Assembly (NCBI GenBank): GCA_028280445.1
Contig: JANQLU010000064.1
Span: forward strand, 1 to 64,000
DNA: 64,000 bases
Direction of reading: 5' to 3'
DNA from: Pirellulaceae bacterium
Lineage (GTDB): Bacteria; Planctomycetota; Planctomycetia; Pirellulales; Pirellulaceae
Shown here: one piece after another, positions 7,379-16,384 of the stretch
Layout of the letters: every line of letters starts with the position of its first letter
How positions within the stretch are numbered: position 1 is the stretch's first letter
Made by a program: the position numbers and the translations under genes
Notes under the pieces: model-generated
Seen by the model: only the letters and a program-made list of their open reading frames with translations
Databases searched by the model: none
Told to the model about the DNA's origin: nothing

Positions 7379-9091
7379 TTATTTTTGAAACTCAATTTTG
7401 TTGAATCTGATTTCCGTGGGACGACCTGAAACCGTCGTTTTAATTTTCCGCGGGAACATCACTCCATTGACTTCCTGATAATCGTCAAAGCGAACTTCGA
7501 CTGCGTTTCCTTCGGGGTCGAGGAACATTTCTTGAGCGATGAGTTGGTGGGAATCGCGATTGAAAAAGAAATTGGTCACCGCGACATCAAAAGTGCCTTC
7601 GAAAACATGCGGGTATTTTTTTTCGCCTTCCAACGGCAACGAGCCAAAATAATGCAGGCTGCCAAATTTTTCGGGACCTTGAATCAGCAAACGACGCCAC
7701 AAATGCAAAGCTGGCAGCAAACCACCGGTCTGGCGCGGATAAAGTTGCTCACTGAGATCTTTTTCGGGATCCAGGACATACGGGTCTTCGCCCCATTGAA
7801 TCCCCGATTTTTCATCATCGAGTAGAATTTGCACGACAGTCCCGTCACTGGCTCGTGCGCTGATTTTCCATTTTCCTTGTAGCTTGGAATAATCTTGGGC
7901 ACCGATATGTGCTTTCCAGATTTCGGTGCGACGCAAGCGATTGTAATAATAATTTGCGAACCCGCGGCGAACTTCGATGCGGTCTTTTGCCGCTTTGGGG
8001 ATGCCACCTTTTTTTCGCGGCGTTTTGGATTTTTTGGCGTCGCCCGGTTTGCCTTTGGGTTTCGACGACGGTTTACCCTGGATCATTTCCGTGAGTTTTT
8101 CAACGTCATGAACACCGGCCAATCTGACCGTGATGTCGTAATTTTTTCCTTCGCGACGAAACGTCAGCGGGACGCGCCAACCGCGCGGGTAAATGCCGAG
8201 CACATTTTTAAACTGGTTGACGGTTTGGATTGAACGACCGCCGAACCTGACAATCTCGTCTTCGTAACGGAGTCCTTTTTTGTAAGCGTCACTGGTTTCC
8301 AGGATGGCGTCAACGATGACCCGACCGCGATCATCGGTGTAAACCGTTGCGCCAAGTGTCGCGTGATCGACAATGCGCCCGCTCATCAGGTGATCCATAA
8401 AGTATTTGATTTGATTGATTGAAATGGCATAACCGACGCCAACATTCACACGGCCGCGTTTTTCAAACGAGCCGCGACCATTGATACCGATCACGTCGCC
8501 ATTGGCATCAAACAACGGTCCGCCAGAGTTGCCTGGATTGATGGCGGCGTCGGTTTGAATGCAGTCGGCGTATTCCAACAGCGTCTTGGATGGATATTGA
8601 TAGCGGTTGACGCCAGATACCATTCCCCAAGTGATCGTGGGTTGAAAATCGGTTGCTAACAGAAATGGATTTCCGGCGGCAAAACACCAATCGCCCTGTT
8701 TGACTTTGTCGCTGTCGGCCAATGTTGCGGCAGGAAAATCGTCTCGTCCGAGCAGTTGGATGATTGCCACATCGCCAACGGGATCCAGTCCGACGAGAAC
8801 AGCGTCATACAATTTTCCGTCCGGCAAGCTGCATTGCATGTAGTTTCCACACGGTTTTACCACGTGGTAATTCGTCAGGGCGTATCCCTGTTTGGAAATC
8901 ACAACCCCCGATCCGCCGCCGCGGCCTCCGGGTGCAAATACGGAAATGGTCGACTGGGTTGCTTTGGCAATCGCAGCGACGCGAGCTTTTTCCGCATCGC
9001 GAACCTTGGAGTCAACTTTTTGGGAAACTGCAAACTGCGATGGTAAAATAATCATCGCAGTCAGTGCGATGACGGTTGAAATATTTTTCAT
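7379..9091 (-). CDS. Active HtrA/DegP-type serine protease with PDZ and C-terminal extension
   Basis: The start is taken at ATG 9091 because it forms an ATGA overlap with the stop of the gene upstream (translational coupling) and gives a clean signal peptide (to FAVSQ). The trypsin-like domain has an intact triad: ALTNYHVV (His), GLDPVGDVAIIQL (Asp) and INPGNSGGPLFD (Ser). One PDZ domain follows (about 245-320), then a lysine/proline-rich linker (about 340-370, KKSKTPRKKGG) and a C-terminal domain of about 200 residues of unknown type, predicted beta-rich. Family knowledge: S1C proteases of this kind do periplasmic protein quality control. It is the only catalytically complete member of the operon's three HtrA-fold proteins. 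Confidence 0.92.
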   Translation of the reverse strand: MKNISTVIALTAMIILPSQFAVSQKVDSKVRDAEKARVAAIAKATQSTISVFAPGGRGGGSGVVISKQGYALTNYHVVKPCGNYMQCSLPDGKLYDAVLVGLDPVGDVAIIQLLGRDDFPAATLADSDKVKQGDWCFAAGNPFLLATDFQPTITWGMVSGVNRYQYPSKTLLEYADCIQTDAAINPGNSGGPLFDANGDVIGINGRGSFEKRGRVNVGVGYAISINQIKYFMDHLMSGRIVDHATLGATVYTDDRGRVIVDAILETSDAYKKGLRYEDEIVRFGGRSIQTVNQFKNVLGIYPRGWRVPLTFRREGKNYDITVRLAGVHDVEKLTEMIQGKPSSKPKGKPGDAKKSKTPRKKGGIPKAAKDRIEVRRGFANYYYNRLRRTEIWKAHIGAQDYSKLQGKWKISARASDGTVVQILLDDEKSGIQWGEDPYVLDPEKDLSEQLYPRQTGGLLPALHLWRRLLIQGPEKFGSLHYFGSLPLEGEKKYPHVFEGTFDVAVTNFFFNRDSHQLIAQEMFLDPEGNAVEVRFDDYQEVNGVMFPRKIKTTVSGRPTEIRFNKIEFQK

Positions 9092-10371
9092 TTGCTGACT
9101 TTCAAATCGCAAAAATGAAGCTCGTCTCCAACGGCGCGGCCATCGAGATATTCAACATCAATGATCAGGCGGTTAACGTCCGTGATGTCAATATCGAGCT
9201 GATAAACTTTATTGTCTTCTGCCCGCAGTCGTTGTTCAAAAAGAACTTTGCCGTCACCGCGGATTTTCAGGTTCAAATTTCCGAATGTGCCGGCACCCGG
9301 TGCAAATCCGACGGTTCCGGTTAGTTTTTCGAACGTGCCGCCCAGGGCATAGACGATTTTCGAGCCAGCACGTGCCGCAATGCCGGACTCGTATTTTTTC
9401 TCTGACGATGCCGTCAGGCCGTTGTTCAATTGTCGTCGGAATATCAATGACAACGGTTTTCCAGTAAACGATTTGTTAAATCGTGGTTGATTCAACAATG
9501 TTAATGCTTCGATCGTCGAACTACTGGCCAACAGCGGACTCCAGCGAACGGACGTCGGAGTCATTTCAGAGAGGATTGCGAATCGTGCGCTGCCAACGTC
9601 GATATTCGAAACCTGGTTGGCGGGAATTTCAATCGGATCACCGGATAGCAGGTCGACATTGAATTTACCATCGCCGACGGACAGCGTTTTGATGGACAGC
9701 CGGCTGCCATCAATCGCCATGACATCGCATAGTTTTTCGTCCAGTTCCCGACCGCTGGCATGATAAAGTTTCAATCCGGTGATTTTTGTGATTTTGACAT
9801 CCGCGTTTCGCGACCCGAATTGGAATTGGACCGAGTCAGCATCGGCTCCGCGAACCACTCCATCCAACGGTTGGATTTTTCCGTTGCGAGCGATCAGCAA
9901 CCGGTCGCCATCCTTGAGTTTTTTTTCCACGACTTGATTGAATTGTTTGGTAATGTCGCTCTGGCGTTTGGCAACATCAAAGGCTACCCAATCGACATTT
10001 CGCCGAGAAAACGTCACCACATTGCCCAAGAATCGACAAGTGACTTTTTTGTCGCCAATCAGGACTTCATCGACTCGCAACGACGAACCATCGATGAGCC
10101 GAATTTCATGAATCCCAGGGACCGTTTTTTTATTGCTAAAACGAAACGATTGGATGTTTCGTGTTTCGATCGAAACCGGTTCGGGTTTTTCTCCGCGAAC
10201 GAGCACCTGGTCTTTGTTGAATTTTTGCAAAGAGACGGTACGTTTTTTACCGTCAATTGTCGTCAGGACCACATCGATTTGGCCGATCGCGACCGGCTGA
10301 ACGCACATCAATGCAAACAGAAAAAACACCACGATTTTCGTGTTCAGACAATGGCTCAAGATTGATCGCAA
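9088..10371 (-). CDS. Secreted protein with C-terminal NPCBM-like domain
   Basis: A 427-residue product with an N-terminal signal (hydrophobic FFLFALMCVQPVAIGQ). The N-terminal half is rich in short beta repeats of the type DGS.L.VD...GD..V, which resemble small SH3-like barrels in planctomycete secreted proteins. The last 150 residues (KKYESGIAARAGSKIVYALG, then VGFAPGAG, VFEQRLRAEDN, DLKVSK) look like an NPCBM/NEW2 carbohydrate-binding type jelly roll. It begins at TTG (10371), 15 bp after the previous gene, and its TGA stop overlaps the ATG of the HtrA protease gene. The substrate bound is unknown; surface or periplasmic glycan binding is an inference. Confidence 0.75.
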   Translation of the reverse strand: MRSILSHCLNTKIVVFFLFALMCVQPVAIGQIDVVLTTIDGKKRTVSLQKFNKDQVLVRGEKPEPVSIETRNIQSFRFSNKKTVPGIHEIRLIDGSSLRVDEVLIGDKKVTCRFLGNVVTFSRRNVDWVAFDVAKRQSDITKQFNQVVEKKLKDGDRLLIARNGKIQPLDGVVRGADADSVQFQFGSRNADVKITKITGLKLYHASGRELDEKLCDVMAIDGSRLSIKTLSVGDGKFNVDLLSGDPIEIPANQVSNIDVGSARFAILSEMTPTSVRWSPLLASSSTIEALTLLNQPRFNKSFTGKPLSLIFRRQLNNGLTASSEKKYESGIAARAGSKIVYALGGTFEKLTGTVGFAPGAGTFGNLNLKIRGDGKVLFEQRLRAEDNKVYQLDIDITDVNRLIIDVEYLDGRAVGDELHFCDLKVSK

Positions 10372-10386
10372 GTTGCAATTACCGTT

Positions 10387-11412
10387 TTATTTGTCGTCGT
10401 CTTCGGCAAGTTTTCGAAAATATTCTTCGATGACTTGTCGGTAATGAGGGGGCAAGTTTTTGGAAATTTCGGCCATCGCTTCGGCGCGTTTTGCCGGTGG
10501 CAGATCTCCCCACTCTCCACCTTCACCGTAGTTTTTGGACTGCGCTCTTCCATCGCCTTTGCCGCCAGCAATTCGGCTATCCTGCATTGGGCTGGACGGG
10601 TTGGTGCTGCTGCCCTGTTGTTGCTGTTGTTGTTTTTCGAGCTCTTCGATAATTTTGTCGAGCATATCGATGACGCGTTTTTCTTGGCCAATCACCCGTT
10701 TACCACTGCGGTTCAACGAGATACGACGATTGATATCGTCCATGATGCGAGCCGCGTGATCCAGCGATTCCGCCTTCATGGCTTTGATGTCGTTTTGCAT
10801 CAAACGGGAGATTTGAGTGTAACGTCTCGGCAGCGAAGATTCGTTTTCATAGAGCCGGTCAATCGTTTTTAGACAAGCGTTTTTTTCAAACAGTCGGTGG
10901 TCGACCAAAGCGCGATAAAACAACAATGTTCCCGGGTCAACAACGTCGCCCGTTTTTAATAGACCGAGCAGATCTTTCGCTTCGTCATAAAATCGGTTTT
11001 GAGCCAGCCAGCGACCGACTGCGAGACTAACATTGTTGCGAATCACGGGCGCGAGTTTTTCATCGTCGAGAACGCTCAGTTTTGGTTTTTTGGGGTTTTC
11101 TGGATGTTCCCGAAGTGACTCAACAAGTTCGATGACTTTGGGTTCGACAATCGCCAATGCATCAGTGAAACTTTCCAGATGATCGCCGGTCATCTCGATG
11201 TTTTCATCACTGAGGACGGCATCGATTTTGGCTTTTTTGAGTTCGTCCAATTGAATCGAAGCCAGATGTCGATTCATGGTATCGCGGAGGATTTTTGCCG
11301 ATGACGGCGTCCAGGAAGCTTTTTTGGTCAATTCATCCTGTGCATTCAGATTCACCGCGAACAACGAAACCACGAGGCTGAATTTGATGATTAAGTTCAA
11401 AGATTTCACCAT
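10387..11412 (-). CDS. Secreted helical protein with glutamine tract
   Basis: The 341-residue product has a signal peptide (SLVVSLFAVNLNAQ) and is mostly alpha-helical. A mid-C-terminal helix (MLDKIIEELEKQ) runs into a polyglutamine stretch of seven residues near residue 260, followed by a low-complexity Ser/Gly region and a conserved-looking tail (AKRAEAMAEISKNLPPHYRQ). No catalytic motif seen. It sits between the coiled-coil membrane protein gene (32 bp upstream) and the NPCBM-like gene (15 bp downstream) in the seven-gene operon. The tail resembles a protein-interaction helix found in planctomycete proteins of this neighbourhood; role unknown. Confidence 0.75.
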   Translation of the reverse strand: MVKSLNLIIKFSLVVSLFAVNLNAQDELTKKASWTPSSAKILRDTMNRHLASIQLDELKKAKIDAVLSDENIEMTGDHLESFTDALAIVEPKVIELVESLREHPENPKKPKLSVLDDEKLAPVIRNNVSLAVGRWLAQNRFYDEAKDLLGLLKTGDVVDPGTLLFYRALVDHRLFEKNACLKTIDRLYENESSLPRRYTQISRLMQNDIKAMKAESLDHAARIMDDINRRISLNRSGKRVIGQEKRVIDMLDKIIEELEKQQQQQQGSSTNPSSPMQDSRIAGGKGDGRAQSKNYGEGGEWGDLPPAKRAEAMAEISKNLPPHYRQVIEEYFRKLAEDDDK

Positions 11413-11444
11413 GGATCCTTTCAGAACATTCTGTTGGGATGCTG

Positions 11445-13259
11445 CTATTTGTTTTTACCGTTGACAATATCGCGGGTAATTTTGTGTAGTTTTTTCTGAC
11501 GCTCGCTCAGACGTTTCAGAGCGGCCCGGATATCAGGATCGTCCGTTTCGCCTACTTCGTCATCGGGATCGTCGAGCAGACGAGCGTATCGTTTATGTCG
11601 TTTGTGGATTCGCTGTTGGAGACCGCGAACCATTTTGATTTCTGCGATTTTGTCGACCAGAGGATCATCGCCAGGTTGCCCTCCTCCGCCACCACCGCCG
11701 CCTTTGCCCGATTCGAGATCTTCCTGGGCTTTGACGAGCGCTTCGATCATGTAGTCGAGCGTGTCGATAATATCTTCTTCGATCTCTTGAGTGATTTTTC
11801 CGACCTTGGCGGCACTCAGACGTTTGGCAACTTGGTCCATGTCTTCGGCCATCGATTCGACTGTTTCCGGGAAAGCGACACTGCTGCCGTCTTCGCGGAG
11901 CAGCAACAGAGCACGTTGTGCCATCATGGCGATTTCACGCTGCTCAGTCGACATTTTGCCGGCTCGGATTTCAAAATCCGGACCGCGCTGTTCGGGAACG
12001 ACACGATCCAATTTCCGCGTGGTTTCATAGACGCGAATTTCCCGTTGCAGCATCTGGCGGAAACGTGCTTCGAGCATGGCGAGCATTCTGCCAATTTCTT
12101 CTTCACGCAGCTGGCGGAGAATCTCTTCGAGTTCTCGTTTTGCTTCAGCCAATTGACGTTCGGCTTCGCGTTGGTCTTCGATCGCGCCATCGCGTTTTGC
12201 TTTTTCCAATTTCATTTGCGCGTCGCGCATTTTTTGTTCGGCTGCTTCGAGTTTTTTGCGAACGGGATTGTCATCGTCGTCTTGAGGAGGCTGTTGGCCG
12301 GAATCACTGGGGTCGCTTTCACCGCCGCCCGATTTGCCTTTTCCTTTGCCACCCGATTTTCCGCCTGACTTACCTTTGGAATCTCCTTTTCCATCGCCAG
12401 ATTTTCCATCCGATTTTTCTCCGTCAGATTTTTTTCCATCTGATTTTTTGCCGTCAGACTTTTTGGAATCGCCTTTCTGATCCCCTTTTTTGGAATCACC
12501 TTTTTTTCCATCGCCCGATTTACCGTCGCCGCTTTTGCTGTCACCGGACTTACCATCACTTGATTTGCCGTCGCCTGATTTTCCATCGGCGTTTTTCATA
12601 TCGTCGGTCAGGCGTTTTGTGCGATCGGCTGTTTTGGCCTGTGCATCCGCGACTCGTTTTTCGTCGGCTCCCCCTTCGGTTTGACCGCGGATTCCTTTTT
12701 GAATCCGAATAATACGGTTGACTTCTTTGAGGTATTGTTTGTGCCGTTCGATTTCGCTGCGAACGCGTTCGCGGCGATTTTCACTTTGCAACAATTTCAG
12801 CAGAGCTTCGAGTTCTTTGATGACCTCCAACTGATGCTCTTCGGCGGTTGCCAGCTCACCGTTGGTCACCAATTGGCTGATACGTTCCATTTGTTTGGCT
12901 GTCAAATTGTCTTTGGACAATTGAAACGCACGTTTGAGGAGTTCCGAGCGGTCCGGGTTGAGCGTTTTTTCGTACTCATGCAGTTTAAACAATTTGTCTT
13001 CGAGCACTTTATAGTCACCGGCGAGCGACTTTTGTTTAAACGAGATCTTTGCCGATTCGTCTTTGTTGTCAGACTTCTCTTGTTTGGCAGCTTTTTTGTC
13101 TTCTTGCTTTTTCTTGCCTTCTTGGGCCGAGATGTTTTTGACCGTGATGGCAAAAGCAAAAATGGCAAACAGGATGAGAACCGTGATCGTGAACCAGGAT
13201 AATCGTCGTTTGATTTGATCTTGTTCGACAGCAACGGTTTTGGTTTTGTTCTGATTCAT
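11445..13259 (-). CDS. Membrane-anchored coiled-coil protein with Lys/Ser/Gly/Asp repeat
   Basis: The 604-residue protein has one N-terminal membrane segment (about 20-42, FTITVLILFAIFAFAITV) and then long charged coiled-coil stretches (about 50-200 and 340-460). Between about 215 and 325 lies a low-complexity run of KSDGK/KSGDGK units with a Gly/Ser/Lys-rich end. A glycine stretch of seven residues lies near 535. The composition points to an extended periplasmic, highly charged rod. It lies 12 bp downstream of the large membrane protein and 32 bp upstream of the glutamine-tract protein, so it is part of the same operon. No enzyme motif. It may tether proteins in the envelope (inference). The repeat DNA at 12340-12600 is coding, not a satellite. 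Confidence 0.8.
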   Translation of the reverse strand: MNQNKTKTVAVEQDQIKRRLSWFTITVLILFAIFAFAITVKNISAQEGKKKQEDKKAAKQEKSDNKDESAKISFKQKSLAGDYKVLEDKLFKLHEYEKTLNPDRSELLKRAFQLSKDNLTAKQMERISQLVTNGELATAEEHQLEVIKELEALLKLLQSENRRERVRSEIERHKQYLKEVNRIIRIQKGIRGQTEGGADEKRVADAQAKTADRTKRLTDDMKNADGKSGDGKSSDGKSGDSKSGDGKSGDGKKGDSKKGDQKGDSKKSDGKKSDGKKSDGEKSDGKSGDGKGDSKGKSGGKSGGKGKGKSGGGESDPSDSGQQPPQDDDDNPVRKKLEAAEQKMRDAQMKLEKAKRDGAIEDQREAERQLAEAKRELEEILRQLREEEIGRMLAMLEARFRQMLQREIRVYETTRKLDRVVPEQRGPDFEIRAGKMSTEQREIAMMAQRALLLLREDGSSVAFPETVESMAEDMDQVAKRLSAAKVGKITQEIEEDIIDTLDYMIEALVKAQEDLESGKGGGGGGGGQPGDDPLVDKIAEIKMVRGLQQRIHKRHKRYARLLDDPDDEVGETDDPDIRAALKRLSERQKKLHKITRDIVNGKNK

Positions 13260-13271
13260 GCCGGTTGTCCT

Positions 13272-15701
13272 TTATTCGTCGTCAAGCAATCCGTCAAAGG
13301 CGCGTTTTTCGCGTTCTTTTTTGGTGCGCTCGTGCAATGCTTTCTGATCATTTAAGAAACGTTGAACAATCGCGATTAATTCGCTTTGGTTTTCGAATTT
13401 TAGCAAAATTGCAATTAATGAGTTGAGTTGAATCAACACATCGTCCATTTGTTCGAGGCTGTTTTCGGTCAAAAGTTCCGCTTGTTTTTCAAGCGTTTCG
13501 GTTGGCGAGGTCTGGATTTGCTCCAGTAGCACTTCGAGTTTGAGGATATTTTTGTCAATTTGCACCAAATGGGCTCGACCTTGCTCTGGTTTAATTTTTC
13601 CAGCAATTTGTCGCAACGGTTTGACAATTTGTTTTTCCAGACGCTTTTTGCGATCTTCCGAATCTACGCGGTTGTTGATCAATTGCAGGCGGATATCGTC
13701 GAACGCATCTGAGACCCCCGTGATTTCCTGGATCGATTTTTGAACCTGGAGTGTTGCGCGTTGAGCGAACAACAACCGCAATTCTCGTTTGCGTGGAGCG
13801 TCTTTGTCGCGGTTGGTGTCTCCGGGTTCGTCACCAGGCTCGCCGCCTTCGACCAGTCCGGATGATTTGCCGGACGTCTTCATAATCAACGTGCGGCAGT
13901 CGTTGAGTTCATTGAGGATCTGTTCGAGTCGCTTGCGCTGATTGACTTCATAGCGATCCAGGATATTCAGCAGCTCCTTCGGCTCGACCACTTCTAAAAT
14001 ATATTGATCGCCGACTCCTACATTGGGCTGGCTATCGTTGAGATTGAATCGATCCGCCGCTTTGACGACAACGGTGATTTTTGATTCGGGTCCTGTGGGC
14101 AACGTCATGGTGCGATCAGCTTGACGTTTTTCGCGGAAATCGATTGCCGTATCGACATTCCCTTTTTTGGTCGTTTTGAATTCTTCCTCAAGAGGTTTGG
14201 ACATCGGGGTTTCGATTTCAATCCAGGTTCGTTGCGTGCCGTAATCGTCAGTAATCTCGCCGGTCAACGGAATGCGAACATCGGGAGTGACTGCCGAGCC
14301 AATCCCTGATAGCCGCGTTGTGATCTGCGGCGCTTCGTCTTCGACAGCGCCAATCGAGATGCGATGTGGATCTTCGGCGATTACTCCATCGGTATCTTTC
14401 AAGATAAACTCATAGGTGAGTAATTCCTTGAGCGATGGAACGGCGAGTTCAAACCACTGCGAGTCTCCTGTTGGGGTCAGTGATTTCATTTCGTTCGTCG
14501 TTTTGTTGTAAGCAAAAATCTCAGAGAGTTTTTTATTGGCGCGGCAACGTATTTTTAAATTCGTGCCGACCGGTAATTGCAAACCGCTGGACCAGTCAAT
14601 TTCCCGTTTCATCCAACGGCCAGAATCTTTGTCGACCATGTACTCCGGGAATTCACATTGAAGTTTTGTTTGGACCACGGCCGGTGTGTCAACGACGCGA
14701 ATAAAAAACGGTCCGATACGATGGTCGCCACCGCGCAGTTCGAATCGCATTCCCGAAAGAATGCCTTTAAACGGTTCGGTGTCGAGATTGTATTTTTGAT
14801 ATCCGTTGCGGGGCGTACCAATTTTCTTCATGGCTTGCGTGCCGCGTTCCCCTTTTTCAGTTCGGTAGATGACGCTGCAAGAATCGGGAACTTTTCGATC
14901 CGGGTTTTCATCATCCGAAGCCGCCGCGCGAACCAGCAGTGTCAGGCTCGACCCTTTGGCGATTCGAATTTCATTGTTGTCGAATTGAACGACTTGTCCG
15001 ATTTCATCGACACCCTCCAACGGGTTGTCACGATGAATTTTCGCACCGACCAACTCGATCAAACTACGCCGTGGCCAAGGGTCCTGTTTCAGCAGATAAA
15101 GTCGTTTCGAGCCCAGCAAAAAACCTTCGGTGTTAGCGATGGCAAAACCGCCAACGGTCATCAGCAACAGCACACTGGCAACACCAGCAATGGCCAAAGG
15201 TCTGAAATTGAAAACTTGAGAAACTTTGACATTGCTGATCCGTTCTTCCGCCAGCCGTCGGGTGTTGGCCAACATGTCGGGATCACCTTCTTCGAGCAGT
15301 TCTTTTTCTCGGAGTTTGGCAAAGTGTGATTTTTCACTTGTTTCAACACTGGTGATCAAACTGTCATCCAGTTCGGCAAATCGGCGCTCAAGGATCAGCG
15401 CCATGCTTTGGTCTTTTAGCTTGACGAACGCACGGCGAAAAACGTACTGGTAGAGGATCCAGCCGAGAACAGTGCTAATGATCAATAGAATGACAGCACG
15501 AGCTTGCCAGGGTAACTCACTGAGTCCAAACAGCACGGGAAGATAGTCGATGGCCAGGGCAATCCAGAAAGTGAGGCCGAGCCAAACAATTGCTAGAGCG
15601 ATTCCTTCGGCCCAAACATACCATCGAATTTGCCGCCGAAGGCTGGCCAGAACCGAGCGAACATTTGGTGATAACTGAAAATCAACAGGTTGGTCCGACA
15701 T
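13272..15701 (-). CDS. Large membrane protein, DUF4175-like
   Basis: The start at ATG 15701 has a GGAG box in front of it and begins MSDQPVDFQL; an upstream TTG would add six residues. The 809-residue protein has two N-terminal membrane helices (about 30-55 and 65-90), another near 170-190, then a long extracytoplasmic part with beta-rich segments (about 200-560) and C-terminal coiled coils (about 580-809). The plan resembles DUF4175-type proteins: membrane pair, beta domains, helical tail. It is the first gene of the seven-gene operon, which is followed by a charged coiled-coil protein, so the two may form an envelope complex. Family assignment is by architecture only. Confidence 0.75.
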   Translation of the reverse strand: MSDQPVDFQLSPNVRSVLASLRRQIRWYVWAEGIALAIVWLGLTFWIALAIDYLPVLFGLSELPWQARAVILLIISTVLGWILYQYVFRRAFVKLKDQSMALILERRFAELDDSLITSVETSEKSHFAKLREKELLEEGDPDMLANTRRLAEERISNVKVSQVFNFRPLAIAGVASVLLLMTVGGFAIANTEGFLLGSKRLYLLKQDPWPRRSLIELVGAKIHRDNPLEGVDEIGQVVQFDNNEIRIAKGSSLTLLVRAAASDDENPDRKVPDSCSVIYRTEKGERGTQAMKKIGTPRNGYQKYNLDTEPFKGILSGMRFELRGGDHRIGPFFIRVVDTPAVVQTKLQCEFPEYMVDKDSGRWMKREIDWSSGLQLPVGTNLKIRCRANKKLSEIFAYNKTTNEMKSLTPTGDSQWFELAVPSLKELLTYEFILKDTDGVIAEDPHRISIGAVEDEAPQITTRLSGIGSAVTPDVRIPLTGEITDDYGTQRTWIEIETPMSKPLEEEFKTTKKGNVDTAIDFREKRQADRTMTLPTGPESKITVVVKAADRFNLNDSQPNVGVGDQYILEVVEPKELLNILDRYEVNQRKRLEQILNELNDCRTLIMKTSGKSSGLVEGGEPGDEPGDTNRDKDAPRKRELRLLFAQRATLQVQKSIQEITGVSDAFDDIRLQLINNRVDSEDRKKRLEKQIVKPLRQIAGKIKPEQGRAHLVQIDKNILKLEVLLEQIQTSPTETLEKQAELLTENSLEQMDDVLIQLNSLIAILLKFENQSELIAIVQRFLNDQKALHERTKKEREKRAFDGLLDDE

Positions 15702-16384
15702 AGTCTCCAGAATCAACAAAGTTCGAGATGAAGGTCAATGTTATATTGTACAAGATTTCGGGCGAATTGAACGCGTTGAATCACACCGAAACCGTGCAAA
15801 AAGCTTTGAAAACGAGCATTTCATCGCCACAATCGGTTGTTCTTGTGTTTTTGACTGTGTAATCGATTCAACGCTGGCTATTAATTGATGTTCAAGTTTT
15901 GCAATTTGTTCCGGTTAATTGTTTCCACGGGGCAGAGATTCTTTTGTTTCACGTTACCGCCAGATGTCGTTGCAGTTGTCTGTTATGGAATTTTCTTCTC
16001 AGGTAAGTGGTGTAATAAGGGTGTTGAAAAATCTCATTTTGGGTGCCACTGGCTCTGCCAGTGTTCTCTGGTTGAATAGGTCCGACAATTTCTTTTTCAT
16101 CACTCAACCAATGGCTTTACCGTGATTGAAACTTCGTGAATTGTGTTTGTTTGGTACCTTCAATTGAACGAATAACAACCCAGGGTTTGATGGGTAATCA
16201 CTGGCAGAGGCCAGTGACACCCACGACGTCTGGCATCAAGAAGCTTTATTTAATCCATGAAATTTTCGTTACCAGCGTTGAGTGCCACCCGACCGAGTTG
16301 GGTGACGGTTAGGCGGCGATCAAAAAAACTGCACGCTGCAAGAAAACCGAGTTTAGGTAGAATACGAAGCTTAAAATTTGCAAC
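15702..16384. repeat. Divergent intergenic region with MITE-like copy
   Basis: No gene is supported. It separates the minus-strand envelope operon from the plus-strand spermidine-synthase-like gene and so must hold two promoters, but no clear -35/-10 pair stands out. It contains a degenerate MITE-like copy (16042-16222). A block at 16263-16290 is a near-exact reverse complement of 3657-3684. Confidence 0.6.
16042..16222 (-). mobile_element. MITE-like element, degenerate copy 3
   Basis: Ends are CCACTGGCTCTGCCAGTG (16045-16062) and CACTGGCAGAGGCCAGTG (16199-16216). Read on the minus strand, the interior has CGTTCAATTGAAGGTACC, matching the CGTTCAATTGAAGTACTT of the copy at 35321. Longer and more diverged than the other two copies. 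Confidence 0.4.

Noticed and set aside
12340..12600. Repetitive DNA as a possible satellite
   Set aside because: It encodes the KSDGK repeat of the coiled-coil protein in frame.
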